From positions 62,001-126,000 of the forward strand of contig CAZZBM010000001.1 in NCBI GenBank assembly GCA_964652255.1: a stretch of 64,000 nucleotides of DNA. The letters run 5' to 3'. Of this stretch, positions 50,433 to 59,145 are shown piece after piece. The stretch comes from CAZZBM01 sp964652255 (lineage in GTDB: Bacteria; Bdellovibrionota; Bacteriovoracia; Bacteriovoracales; CAZZBM01). The position numbers and the translations under genes were made by a program. Each line of letters begins with the position of its first letter. Positions within the stretch are counted from its first letter, which is position 1. Below the pieces are notes generated by a model that saw nothing but the letters and a program-made list of their open reading frames with translations, was not told the origin of the DNA and did no database searches.

Positions 50433-51866
50433 GTGAGTTTGTTAAACTTTCAAAAAACACTTTTAAAATCAGTGAAAAATGAATTTTCTTTAAATTCTTA
50501 TTTTTCAGATGAAATTAAACACTATGAAGAAGATATGAATATTGAAGAAAAAAAACCTATCAAAGAATCCGATTTTCTTCTAAAACTAAAAAATAGCTCC
50601 ATTATCTTAGTAGCAGACTTTCATTCTTATTCTCAATATCAAGAAACATTTTTAAGACTTATTCAATATTTTTATAAAAAAAAAAATTTTTGTTTAGGCT
50701 TAGAAACTTTTTTTGAAGAAGATCAAAAACATATTGATGATTTTTTATCTAGCAAAATTACAGAAAAAACATTTTTAAAAAAAATAAATTATATAGAAAA
50801 ATGGTCTTTTCCTTGGTCTAACTATAAAAAAATAGTTCTTTTTGCTAAAAAAAACAAAATTCCTATTATTGGAATTAACAACAAAGGTTCTCTTGAAGAA
50901 AGAGACTCAAAATCTAGTACAATTATTAAAAATTCATTAAAAAACTATTCATCAATTTTTTGTCTCTATGGTGAACTTCATCTTCATTTTAATAAAATAC
51001 CTCAATATTTACCTGAAGATTCATGTATTATTCATCAGAATCTTTTTCCCATAACGTCTTTAGATAGAATTTATCATCTAAAAAAAAACCATTTCTGTCT
51101 TTTAACAACACCTATCTGGACAAAACACTACACAGCTCATTTATGGTTTGAAAAAGAAGCTGAAAATACTGATTTTATTCACATGTTTTTAGATGAAGAT
51201 TTGAAAAATACTCAAGAATCTCTTTTTGATATTTTTTATAGCATCAGTGAATCTTTATACACTTTTCTTTCTTTTAATTTTAATAAAAACACTTTGGAAG
51301 ACTACAGAATTTATTCACTTTTAAATAAAAAAGATTTTATAAAAAAAATAAAAAAAGAAAGTGAAAAGAAAATATTCACTAAAATAGCTAAAGAAAATCT
51401 TACCTATGCTTATAATCATCATTATTATTCGTATGATTTATCTCTTGATAATATCAATATTCTCATAGGACATCATTTTTATCATTGTTTTTTTTATAAA
51501 GAAACAACAATTCCATTTAAAAAATATTTTTTTGAATACTTTTACAGTTATATCTTTAGTAAAATTTTAAACCCTTACAGAAGATGTTTACTTTATCAAG
51601 ACTTAGTTAATAAAAATTATCCTTATACAAATTCAGCTTTTAAGGTTTTAAAAGAGGGCAGCAATAAACTCAAATCTCACCTTGAATCTTATTATGTAGG
51701 AAAATATCTAGGAACTCTTTTTGGAGAATATTTTTACTTAAAAAATTATCAATCTAAAGATCTTTTTTTAAAAGAACTAGCTTTAATAAGACAAGATCTT
51801 ATTTTTCCTTATTTTTATCGATTTTTACCCAAAAATTTTGAAGAAGATTTCTATCCTATATTTTAA
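50433..51866 (+). CDS. ChaN/Tiki-like protein (PF04187-type), extended
   Basis: 477 residues, starting at GTG. Residues about 55-210 follow the ChaN/DUF399 pattern: SSIILVADFHSYSQYQETFL (usual lGE.H....h), CLGLETFFEEDQKHIDDFL, IEKWSFPWSNYKKIVLFAKK (usual W.f.w..Y.p...a), and a later FCLYGELHLHFNKIPQYLP (usual v.l.G..H). Known relatives bind haem or act as proteases; the metal-binding Glu of the first motif reads AD here, so activity may differ. Residues 230-477 are helical and not recognised. Function inferred only at family level. Confidence 0.62.
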   Translation: MSLLNFQKTLLKSVKNEFSLNSYFSDEIKHYEEDMNIEEKKPIKESDFLLKLKNSSIILVADFHSYSQYQETFLRLIQYFYKKKNFCLGLETFFEEDQKHIDDFLSSKITEKTFLKKINYIEKWSFPWSNYKKIVLFAKKNKIPIIGINNKGSLEERDSKSSTIIKNSLKNYSSIFCLYGELHLHFNKIPQYLPEDSCIIHQNLFPITSLDRIYHLKKNHFCLLTTPIWTKHYTAHLWFEKEAENTDFIHMFLDEDLKNTQESLFDIFYSISESLYTFLSFNFNKNTLEDYRIYSLLNKKDFIKKIKKESEKKIFTKIAKENLTYAYNHHYYSYDLSLDNINILIGHHFYHCFFYKETTIPFKKYFFEYFYSYIFSKILNPYRRCLLYQDLVNKNYPYTNSAFKVLKEGSNKLKSHLESYYVGKYLGTLFGEYFYLKNYQSKDLFLKELALIRQDLIFPYFYRFLPKNFEEDFYPIF

Positions 51867-52762
51867 GAATTTATTCTTAAAGCTATTTTAAGAAGATGCT
51901 CATTATTCATTCTTTGATTTAAAAAATCAATTTTACAGTTTGAATCCTTTGCTAGATCATTAAGGATTTTGTAATTAATAGAATCTTTTTTATGCTCTAT
52001 AATATCATACAAAAGATGATTATCTCTAGTTTCAAAATAGATTGATAATTGATCAAGAATTTGTCTGGCACTAATTTTAACTATCTTTTGTTCTTGATAA
52101 TCTTTTTTGGCTAATTCTTTTGATATATAAAAAACTTCTTTATACTGATCTTTGAAATTTTTTAAGAATAAATTTTCATCAATATTTACTTCTATAAAAG
52201 AATCATTTTTAAAAAAATCTTTTAATAATTTTTGCAAAGAAACTTCTTTAAATTCTTTCTTTAATATTTTATTTTCTTTATTAAAAAATAAATAAATAAA
52301 ATACATTAATATTAATATTATTTGTAAATAAAAAAAGTAAATTGGAATTATAATCATCTTTTTATAAAAAGATTGATCTTGATCTAAAAAATTAAGAGCT
52401 TCGTCTGAACTTTTTTCTAATGACTCATAAAGACTGTATATTTCTTCTACTTTAGAAGATTCTTTCAAAGACAAGTGAAAATCATAAACTTTAGTCATTA
52501 AATATTGTGATTCTGTCAAAGCTTTACCTTGAATATTTTTTTTAAAATTCAAAAAACACTCTTCTGTTCTTTTTAAAAAATCATCTTGTCTGTACAAAGA
52601 AATTTCGTTTAAATGAAAAGTACTAAAAGTTTGAGACAATCTATGAAAACAAATGGTTAAATTTGTTTTTTTTTCCATTAGAAAGTTACTTCCTGACTGT
52701 GAAAAATGATAAAATAAACCTACACTTATATTAAAAATAACAAAATAATAAATTCTTTTCAT
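51863..52762 (-). CDS. Membrane protein resembling a degenerate histidine kinase
   Basis: 299 residues from the ATG at 52762 (the longer frame starts nine codons earlier with TTG). Two membrane helices at about 2-22 and 142-162 bracket an extracytoplasmic helical domain (about 120 residues), the layout of a four-helix-bundle sensor. The cytoplasmic end (YKILNDLAKDSNCKIDFLNQ, LLKIALRINS) mirrors the last two strands of a HATPase domain, but the ATP-binding N, G1 and G2 boxes and a phosphorylatable His box are not seen. A pseudo-kinase is my reading; sure of topology, unsure of family. Confidence 0.5.
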   Translation of the reverse strand: MKRIYYFVIFNISVGLFYHFSQSGSNFLMEKKTNLTICFHRLSQTFSTFHLNEISLYRQDDFLKRTEECFLNFKKNIQGKALTESQYLMTKVYDFHLSLKESSKVEEIYSLYESLEKSSDEALNFLDQDQSFYKKMIIIPIYFFYLQIILILMYFIYLFFNKENKILKKEFKEVSLQKLLKDFFKNDSFIEVNIDENLFLKNFKDQYKEVFYISKELAKKDYQEQKIVKISARQILDQLSIYFETRDNHLLYDIIEHKKDSINYKILNDLAKDSNCKIDFLNQRMNNEHLLKIALRINS

Positions 52763-52796
52763 ATTAACTATTATCAATGAAAGAACCAACTAATCA

Positions 52797-53702
52797 CTAG
52801 TTTGATAAATTTGCCTGATTAATTTTTAAAGATTTTGGGAAAAAAACTTTATTTCTTTCCTGTAAATACCCTAAATAGGCAATCATAGCACCATTATCTG
52901 TACAATATTCCTTGTTGACAAAAAAAGCATTTTTTAAAGAAGATCTTAGATAGGTATTAAGCGCAACTCCACCTCCTAAAACAATTCTTTCATAGGAGTA
53001 GTCTTTTAATCTAAACAAAAGATGATCTATTAAAGCTTTTTCATAGGAAGCACAAATATCTTCTAATGAATATTTTTCTTGATTGAGAAGAGATAAAGCT
53101 GTTTTTAATCCTGAAAAACTTAATTGATTTTTAGGATAATTAAAATTAATTTTTTTAGCATTTCCCTGACGAGCATACTGATCTACTAAATGACCTGCTG
53201 GATAACCTAGTCCTAAAATTTTTCCACCTTTATCAAAAGCTTCACCTATAGCATCATCTGATGTTTTTTCTAATAACTTAAAATCAAAAGGAGAGTTCAC
53301 TTCATAAAAACAAGTATTACCCCCGCTTATTAGAACACCTAAGTAGGGATATGCTACCTTTTCTTCATAATGAATAACTTCTAAATGAGCTTTTAAATGA
53401 TCAATGCCTATTAAAGGAATTTTATAAAAAAGAGACAGACTTTTTGCAAAATTCATTCCTGTTAGAAGAGGTCCCAAGAGTCCAGGTTTTACTGTGACTG
53501 CTATCAGTTCAATGGATTTTAAATCTATATTTTTATATAAAGATTTTAAAACTTGTACATGTTCTCTTGAAGCTATTTCAGGAACAACCCCTCCATAATC
53601 ATAGTGAATAGATTGAGAAGAAGTCCAATGTTTTAAAATTCTTTGATGATAAAGACCTAGTGAGGTTTCATCACAACTTGTTTCTATTCCTAAAACTGTC
53701 AT
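52797..53702 (-). CDS. tsaD: tRNA N6-threonylcarbamoyladenosine transferase TsaD
   Basis: 301 residues. LGIETSCDETSLGLY, GVVPEIASREHVQVL, metal His pair in GIDHLKAHLEVIHY, ISGGNTCFYEV, and the later FDKGGKILGLGYPAG and IVLGGGVALNTYLR. It transfers threonylcarbamoyl from the tsaC product to A37. It is about 35 residues shorter than E. coli TsaD. It overlaps the cpoB-like gene by 4 bases. Confidence 0.96.
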   Translation of the reverse strand: MTVLGIETSCDETSLGLYHQRILKHWTSSQSIHYDYGGVVPEIASREHVQVLKSLYKNIDLKSIELIAVTVKPGLLGPLLTGMNFAKSLSLFYKIPLIGIDHLKAHLEVIHYEEKVAYPYLGVLISGGNTCFYEVNSPFDFKLLEKTSDDAIGEAFDKGGKILGLGYPAGHLVDQYARQGNAKKINFNYPKNQLSFSGLKTALSLLNQEKYSLEDICASYEKALIDHLLFRLKDYSYERIVLGGGVALNTYLRSSLKNAFFVNKEYCTDNGAMIAYLGYLQERNKVFFPKSLKINQANLSN

Positions 53703-54160
53703 TTTTTTTTCTTCAAAACAAGATAAGGTGATTTTTGATTAATTTTACTTATTTCTTTAAGAGTTTCTTCAAGTTTTTTTTGATCTTTTAGATGAAAAAA
53801 ACAAAGTGAGAGGTAAAATAAAGCTCTTTCTTTTAAAGGTGTTTCTAAGAACATCTTTGAATAAAGAGTGATGGCTTCTTTATATTTTTTTTTTTCAAAA
53901 AAAATCAAGGCTTCTTCTTCCAAAGAAACTTCTTTAATTAAAAGACCTTGCTTTTCTTTCCATTCATTAAAATCTTTATAATTTTTCTTCAACTCTACAA
54001 TTTCTTCTTGTTGTTTTTGTAACTCTTTTTTAAGAGTTCTAATTTCTTCTTGAAAAAAATCTTTTTCTAAAAAAACTTCTTCTTTCTTTTTTTCTTCGGT
54101 TTTTATCTGTTCAAAAGTTTTCAAACAAGAACATAAAAAAATAAATAATAATTTATTCAT
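53699..54160 (-). CDS. CpoB/YbgF-like periplasmic lipoprotein with coiled coil and TPR
   Basis: 153 residues. Signal NKLLFIFLCSCLKTFEQ with a plausible lipobox (LCS-C), a coiled coil at about 30-75 (EEIRTLKKELQKQQEEIVEL), then a TPR (ALIFFEKKKYKEAITLYSKM, LSLCFFHLKDQKKLEETL). CpoB links Tol-Pal to peptidoglycan synthesis at division and usually follows pal, as it does here after one small gene. It is shorter than CpoB (263), with only one to two TPRs. Confidence 0.65.
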   Translation of the reverse strand: MNKLLFIFLCSCLKTFEQIKTEEKKKEEVFLEKDFFQEEIRTLKKELQKQQEEIVELKKNYKDFNEWKEKQGLLIKEVSLEEEALIFFEKKKYKEAITLYSKMFLETPLKERALFYLSLCFFHLKDQKKLEETLKEISKINQKSPYLVLKKKK

Positions 54161-54443
54161 TGTTTTCCATGCTTTTTTTTAGAGCTTTAAATTCAGCTTT
54201 TTCAGCAAAGCTTAAAGCTTTTAAGGATAAAATCTTAGCTTTTTCAAATTCTTTTAATCTATAAGCTTCTCTAGCTCGTATGAAATATCTTTCAGCTTGA
54301 GAATATTCAATTTTAGCATATTCCATAGCTCTTAAGTCTCTTGCAACTAACAAAGTTGTTTGAGCAAGAAGAAGTTCTAATTTTGGCTTTTTTTCTAAAC
54401 TACTACAAGCTTGTAGCAGAAAAATTAACCCGGCGATTCTTAC
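54153..54443 (-). CDS. DUF4398-like helical lipoprotein
   Basis: 96 residues from the ATG at 54443, which follows GAAGAAGAT; a GTG at 54464 is an alternative. Signal RIAGLIFLLQACSSLEKKP with lipobox LQA-C. The mature part is a helical bundle with DUF4398-type sequence (EYSQAERYFIRAREAYRLKE, ILSLKALSFAEKAEFKA). Such proteins occur near pal genes and OmpA domains. Its 5' part overlaps pal by 41 bases, so translation is probably coupled. Function unknown. Confidence 0.65.
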   Translation of the reverse strand, partial: VRIAGLIFLLQACSSLEKKPKLELLLAQTTLLVARDLRAMEYAKIEYSQAERYFIRAREAYRLKEFEKAKILSLKALSFAEKAEFKALKKSMENNE

Positions 54444-54876
54444 CATGATCTTCTTCACTATCACCCATTCTCAATAAGTAACTCTTTCCATAAGATATAG
54501 TCTTTAACCTACTCCCATCAATGCCTTTTTTTATCAAGAATTTTTTGACACTTAAAGCCCTTCTTTCTCCTAGGAAGAGATTATACTGCTCAGAACCTCT
54601 TTTGTCGCAATGACCCTCTAGTTGAAAAGTCCAACTAGGATTTTTTTTAAGAATCTGCACATTTTGTTCTAAAATTCTTTCAAATTCAGAGTTTAAAAAA
54701 TGGCTATCATAATCAAAATAGACTGTTTTTACAGGGAAATTGGGATCTTGATCAGAATTACGACCCTCTAACTTTTTTAAGTCATTTTCTAACCCAGTCC
54801 ATTGATTTTCCTGTGAGATAGCTCCTTTAGAAGAAGTTTTACAGCTAAAAAGTAACAAAAGAATAATTTTTATCAT
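54403..54876 (-). CDS. pal: Peptidoglycan-associated lipoprotein Pal
   Basis: 157 residues. Signal IKIILLLLFSCKTSS with lipobox LFS-C, a short linker, then an OmpA-like domain (VKTVYFDYDSHFLNSEFERI, WTFQLEGHCDKRGSEQYNLF, LGERRALSVKKFLIKKG, RLKTISYGKSY, GKNRRVNF). The peptidoglycan-binding D and R are in YNLFLGERRA and GKNRRVNF. It anchors the outer membrane to the wall with TolB. Promoter is divergent and shares its -35 region with the gene at 54946. Confidence 0.95.
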   Translation of the reverse strand: MIKIILLLLFSCKTSSKGAISQENQWTGLENDLKKLEGRNSDQDPNFPVKTVYFDYDSHFLNSEFERILEQNVQILKKNPSWTFQLEGHCDKRGSEQYNLFLGERRALSVKKFLIKKGIDGSRLKTISYGKSYLLRMGDSEEDHGKNRRVNFSATSL

Positions 54877-54887
54877 AAAATGAATCT

Positions 54888-54939
54888 AGCATAATAAGAT
54901 AGAATCTTTCTAGACAAAACTTAAAAAGTTATCTAGATA
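54888..54939. promoter_or_regulatory. Divergent promoters sharing a -35 region
   Basis: Rightward: TAGACA 54911-54916, 17 bases, TAGATA 54934-54939, ATG at 54946 (expected start base). Leftward (pal): TTGTCT at 54917-54912, 18 bases, TATGCT at 54893-54888, ATG at 54876. The two -35 hexamers overlap by five bases, so they would compete for polymerase. Neither gene has a Shine-Dalgarno. Confidence 0.55.
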
Positions 54940-54945
54940 AATAAG

Positions 54946-57150
54946 ATGATATTTTCTTTTTTTCTCTTTTCTTTTAGGTATCTTCCTCTAGGTTTAATTC
55001 CCTATCAAGATCTTTGGCGATTTGAAACCAAAACCTTGAAATTTCAAGAGGGAACCTATCATCTCCACTATCATCCTCAAGAATCTCCTTATTTTGCACA
55101 AAGAGCATTACAAATCATAGAAAAAGATATTCCAAGAATTAATGATTATTTTGGATACTATCCCAAAAGAGTAAATTTTACAGTTGTTCATAATTCTAAA
55201 ATGTTTAATGGATTTGCAACGACTATTCCTGAAAATCTTTCTTTTCTTTACAATTATCCACCTAGTCCTAATTCAGCCCTGATGGGAGGATCTAAAGATT
55301 GGATCAGGCAACTCATTATTCATGAATATACTCATATTAATACCTTAGATGGAGCTGAAAATTTTCTAAAAATTTTTGGTTCTATTAAAAATATTCTCAA
55401 TTTTTTAAGCCCTCGATTTCTTATCGAAGGAATTGCTACTTGGGCAGAGAGTTATTTTTTTGAAGAAGGTCGACTTAATGATCCTTTAGTTATTAAGCAA
55501 TTTCAAGAAATCATGAGTCAATTTAGTTTTAAAGATCTTGATAATATTGATAGTTATCCTTTTTCTCATTGGAATAATTTTGCCTATACTTTTGGTGGTT
55601 TCTTTTTTCGTTATATGGAAAATAAAAAACCCAAGGGATTATCCTGTCTCTATAAAGAATTCAAAAAAGTTATTTTTACTAAGACAAAAGAACCTTTTTA
55701 TAAATGTTTTCATCAACATTATGAAGATGCTCTTCATGAATTTGTGATGACTTACCCTAAAAAAGAAGGAGATAGTCTTTATCCTTACGTAGATTTTATG
55801 GTGGGAGGCATTATTCAAAATGATACTCTTTATTATGCCTATAGAGATCCTAGTGATATCCAATACACCAAAGAGTTTGCTACTCACAGAGTAGCAGCAG
55901 AAAATCTCAAAACTGGTGAAGTTAAAAAATATACTTTTAATTACATTGTTGAAGGCATTGAAACCTATCAAGATGATGTCGTTATTAAACTTATTAAAGA
56001 TTCTTTTCATCCTTTAAAAACAACAGGCTATTCTTTAAAAGAAAATCGTTTTCTTAAAGGAGATGTTTTCTATAAAAATGAAGCTTATTTCTATAAAAAT
56101 GAACAATTTAGCTCAGCCACTGATCAACTCCCTCCTCTTGCTCGTGCCAATGATCGATCTGTAAAAGAACCTATATTCAGTCAACCCATAGAGAGAAATC
56201 CTAAATATAATCCTCTTAATCATTTAAAATTTAATTCTTGGCTACCTTTGATGAGTCTTACAGGTCGTGACATTTTAGGCTTGAATTTTTACACAGCTTT
56301 TACTGACCCATTAAATATTATCTTTACTGAAATCACTCTTGGTGCTTTCATTGATTTTCATCATAAAAAAATCAAACCCTCTTTTAATTGGAATAATATT
56401 GTTAAAATTCCTTTAGTCGATTTTCATTTTGGCTTTGTTAATACCATTAATCCCTATAGTTTGGAAATGAATACAAAACAAATAATAAAACTTGGATTAT
56501 CAAGATCAGACTTAATTCATTCTTACGGAGTAGATACTTACTATAACTTTGAAAACTTTAATAAACATAAAAAAAATTACTTCACTCCTTTTTATAAGTT
56601 TATTTATAATACAAAAAAAATTGAATCTTGGTTTAATGGTTTTTCTATAGGTTTTAACTCTTATCATCAATTTGACTTTAAAGAATCATCTGTTTCTTTT
56701 ATATTCAACCAATCCTATAGTAAAAAAAGAATTTCTTTAAATTTTCCTACATTTGCTTACTACTCTTACTATGAAACAAATTTCGAAGAGTCTTTTGATC
56801 TCTTTAATGTAAAGTCCTTTAACACTCTTTCTTCTGAAAATAAAAAGAACTTTAGTCTTTATTTAAATCAAAGAATTGATTTTGAGTATTTATTAACAAA
56901 TTTTAACTCAGGTCTTTCCTCAGGCATTATTTTTTTTAAAAATCTTTCATTTTTTAATGGATATTCTTTTAGTGTTTTTTTTAACAACAACAAATCTTTT
57001 CATGCAAAAGAAGACGTAACTGTTTACATTGATTATGGTCTTAAATTTGTTTTAAAATCTTTTGTAGCTGAATTTCCTTTTAAAATTGGTGTTTCTACTA
57101 AAATCTATCCTGCTAATAATAATGAAATCAAGTTAATTATAGGTTTATGA
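54946..57150 (+). CDS. Zinc metallopeptidase fused to a predicted outer-membrane barrel
   Basis: 734 residues. Residues about 30-220 are a gluzincin-like peptidase: RINDYFGYYPKRVNFTVVH, the zinc site LIIHEYTHINTLDG (HExxH) and RFLIEGIATWAESYFFEEGR with the third Glu ligand. Residues about 280-400 hold strand-rich sequence like worn propeller blades (KVAAENLKTGEVKKY-type: HRVAAENLKTGEVKKYTF). Residues 420-734 are alternating aromatic strands (LGAFIDFHH, VDFHFGFVNTINPYSLEM, ISLNFPTFAYYSYYETNF) ending in KLIIGL, consistent with a barrel. A surface protease anchored in the outer membrane is the inferred role. The N-terminal FSFFLFSF is a short signal. Confidence 0.68.
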   Translation: MIFSFFLFSFRYLPLGLIPYQDLWRFETKTLKFQEGTYHLHYHPQESPYFAQRALQIIEKDIPRINDYFGYYPKRVNFTVVHNSKMFNGFATTIPENLSFLYNYPPSPNSALMGGSKDWIRQLIIHEYTHINTLDGAENFLKIFGSIKNILNFLSPRFLIEGIATWAESYFFEEGRLNDPLVIKQFQEIMSQFSFKDLDNIDSYPFSHWNNFAYTFGGFFFRYMENKKPKGLSCLYKEFKKVIFTKTKEPFYKCFHQHYEDALHEFVMTYPKKEGDSLYPYVDFMVGGIIQNDTLYYAYRDPSDIQYTKEFATHRVAAENLKTGEVKKYTFNYIVEGIETYQDDVVIKLIKDSFHPLKTTGYSLKENRFLKGDVFYKNEAYFYKNEQFSSATDQLPPLARANDRSVKEPIFSQPIERNPKYNPLNHLKFNSWLPLMSLTGRDILGLNFYTAFTDPLNIIFTEITLGAFIDFHHKKIKPSFNWNNIVKIPLVDFHFGFVNTINPYSLEMNTKQIIKLGLSRSDLIHSYGVDTYYNFENFNKHKKNYFTPFYKFIYNTKKIESWFNGFSIGFNSYHQFDFKESSVSFIFNQSYSKKRISLNFPTFAYYSYYETNFEESFDLFNVKSFNTLSSENKKNFSLYLNQRIDFEYLLTNFNSGLSSGIIFFKNLSFFNGYSFSVFFNNNKSFHAKEDVTVYIDYGLKFVLKSFVAEFPFKIGVSTKIYPANNNEIKLIIGL

Positions 57151-58025
57151 TGCAACTTCCTCCTTTGCCAGAAGAAGATCAGTTTTATAAAAAATTTTTT
57201 TACCTTTTTCCTTTTATTGTTCTTTTTATCTTCACTTATTTTTTAAAAGATCTTTATCTTTTTATTCCTGATTTAAAAAAAATGACTTATAGTCAAAAAA
57301 CTTATCTCAAAAACACCACTCCTTCTCTGTTAAAAAGACCTGATTTTTCCTTAGTTTTCTCTCAAGATTACAAGGAACTCTTTATCACTAATAACTATGT
57401 TTATAGCTCTACTTTTAATCTTTGTTTAAAAAGTGAAAAAACATTAGATGAAGTTATTTTTAATCAATGTTTTGAGAGTAAAAATTCCTATCGTTTCTTA
57501 ATTTTTCAACTTGATCACAAAGTGCCTGAAGGTTTTTATGATATAGAGTTAAAGGTTTTAGAAAAAGAATCTTCTTATCTTAAAAAAATTTTTGGTTTTG
57601 ATGAAGAGTTTTATGTTCAAAAAAAAGTTTTCATAGGTGAAAGCAAGGAACTTTTTGAGAAAAAACTTTTAGAAAAAAAAACTGAGATAAAGATTCAAGA
57701 AAAAAAACCTGAAGAAGAAAGATTTCTAACCTTTAAATCTCTTTTAGAAAAACTTAAAGAAAATCTTTTTCTTATCTTAGAATCAAAGCAAGAGCTAAAA
57801 AAATTTAAAACACACTATGAAAAAAACTATGCCCCTTTACTCACTCAACTTCTGATAGATTTATCTCAAGAAGATAAAAAACATTTTTTAATTCCTCTTA
57901 TAGAAAAGCTTGCTTTTAATACCATGAAATTTTATCATGAAATAAAAGATAATAAAAAAAACAAAATTTCTTTAAAAAAAGAGTTAGAAGTGTTTTTTAA
58001 TACCATAGAAAAGGAACTTGAATGA
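57147..58025 (+). CDS. Membrane-anchored protein of unknown function
   Basis: 292 residues. One membrane helix at about 17-36 (FYLFPFIVLFIFTYFLKDLY), an extracytoplasmic beta-type domain to about 170 (KELFITNNYVYSSTFNLCLK, YRFLIFQLDHKVPEGFYDIE) containing two Cys, then a long helical part (about 180-292) with coiled-coil-like charge. No known family. It overlaps the metallopeptidase gene by 4 bases and sucC by 4 bases, so it is in their operon, but no function follows. Confidence 0.5.
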   Translation: MMQLPPLPEEDQFYKKFFYLFPFIVLFIFTYFLKDLYLFIPDLKKMTYSQKTYLKNTTPSLLKRPDFSLVFSQDYKELFITNNYVYSSTFNLCLKSEKTLDEVIFNQCFESKNSYRFLIFQLDHKVPEGFYDIELKVLEKESSYLKKIFGFDEEFYVQKKVFIGESKELFEKKLLEKKTEIKIQEKKPEEERFLTFKSLLEKLKENLFLILESKQELKKFKTHYEKNYAPLLTQLLIDLSQEDKKHFLIPLIEKLAFNTMKFYHEIKDNKKNKISLKKELEVFFNTIEKELE

Positions 58026-59143
58026 ATCTTCATGAATATCAAGCTAAGGCTTTATTAAAAAGTCTCGGTATCAAATTACCAAAAGGATTTTTCACTCAAA
58101 AAAAAGAAGAAAATTTGCCTCTAAATTTTCCTTTTATGGCTAAGGTTCAAGTTCATGCTGGTGGTCGAGGAAAATCTGGTGGGGTGAAAAAAATTTCTTC
58201 AAAAGAAGAGTGGTTTTCTTTTTTTGATACTTTTCATAATCAAAACTTTATTACTTATCAAAATGCTCCCCATGGACAAAAAGTCCATGGTTTTTACTTA
58301 GAAGAATGTTTAAAAGTAGAAAGAGAATTTTATCTAAGCTTTACCTTTAATAGAGAGGCTTCTTGTCCTAGTCTTGTTGTAAGTAAAGAAGGAGGTATGT
58401 CTATTGAAGAGAGTTCTTCTGATTCTCTTCTTAAATTAGATTTAAAGGATGGTCTCTTTCCTTATCAAATAAGAAAAGTCTCTACTTTGTTATCTCTTGA
58501 TGTTCAAACTATTTCTTCTCTTCTTCTTCCTCTTTATGAGTTTTATCTAGAAAAAGATCTCACTCTTCTTGAAATTAATCCTTTAGGATTCACAGGATCT
58601 GAGCTAATACTTCTTGACTGTAAAATGATTGTTGATGACAATAGTCTTTTTAGACAAAAACAACTATCTCATCTTCAAGATTTATCTCAACTCACTTTAG
58701 AAGAACAAAAAGCTTTAGCTGTGAATATTTCTTATGTTTCACTTGATGGTTCTATTGGTTGCTTAGTAAATGGTGCAGGACTAGCTATGGCAACAATGGA
58801 TCTTATTAGTGAAGTAGGGGGACGTCCTGCTAATTTTCTTGATGTCGGTGGTGGTGCAAATGTTGAAGGAGTCAAAGAAGCTTTTCAACTCTTAATAGAG
58901 GATCCAAAAGTTAAAGTTATTTTTGTTAATATTTTTGGTGGTATCATGAGATGTGATATTATTGCTGAAGGAATTTTAAAAGCTTTAGAAAAAGTCTCAC
59001 TTAAACAACCTTTAGTGGTCAGGCTTCAAGGAACAAAAGCTGAAGAAGGGCTTAATTTATTAAACTCAAGTTTTCATCAAATTTTTTCATTAAAAGATTT
59101 AAAAGAAGCTGCAAAAAAAACAGTAGAATTATTAAAAAGGTAA
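58022..59143 (+). CDS. sucC: Succinyl-CoA synthetase, beta subunit
   Basis: 373 residues. MNLHEYQAKALLKSLGIKLP start, ATP-grasp segments FMAKVQVHAGGRGKSGGVKK and LLEINPLGF, and the C-terminal GRPANFLDVGGGANVEGVKE and FVNIFGGIMRCDIIAEG. With SucD it makes ATP or GTP from succinyl-CoA in the TCA cycle. Start overlaps the previous gene by 4 bases; sucD begins 2 bases after its stop. Confidence 0.97.
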   Translation: MNLHEYQAKALLKSLGIKLPKGFFTQKKEENLPLNFPFMAKVQVHAGGRGKSGGVKKISSKEEWFSFFDTFHNQNFITYQNAPHGQKVHGFYLEECLKVEREFYLSFTFNREASCPSLVVSKEGGMSIEESSSDSLLKLDLKDGLFPYQIRKVSTLLSLDVQTISSLLLPLYEFYLEKDLTLLEINPLGFTGSELILLDCKMIVDDNSLFRQKQLSHLQDLSQLTLEEQKALAVNISYVSLDGSIGCLVNGAGLAMATMDLISEVGGRPANFLDVGGGANVEGVKEAFQLLIEDPKVKVIFVNIFGGIMRCDIIAEGILKALEKVSLKQPLVVRLQGTKAEEGLNLLNSSFHQIFSLKDLKEAAKKTVELLKR

Positions 59144-59145
59144 TT

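Noticed and set aside
55639..56010. 123-residue frame opposite the metallopeptidase gene
   Set aside because: It is antisense, low in complexity and has no start signal; the plus-strand protein has conserved zinc motifs.
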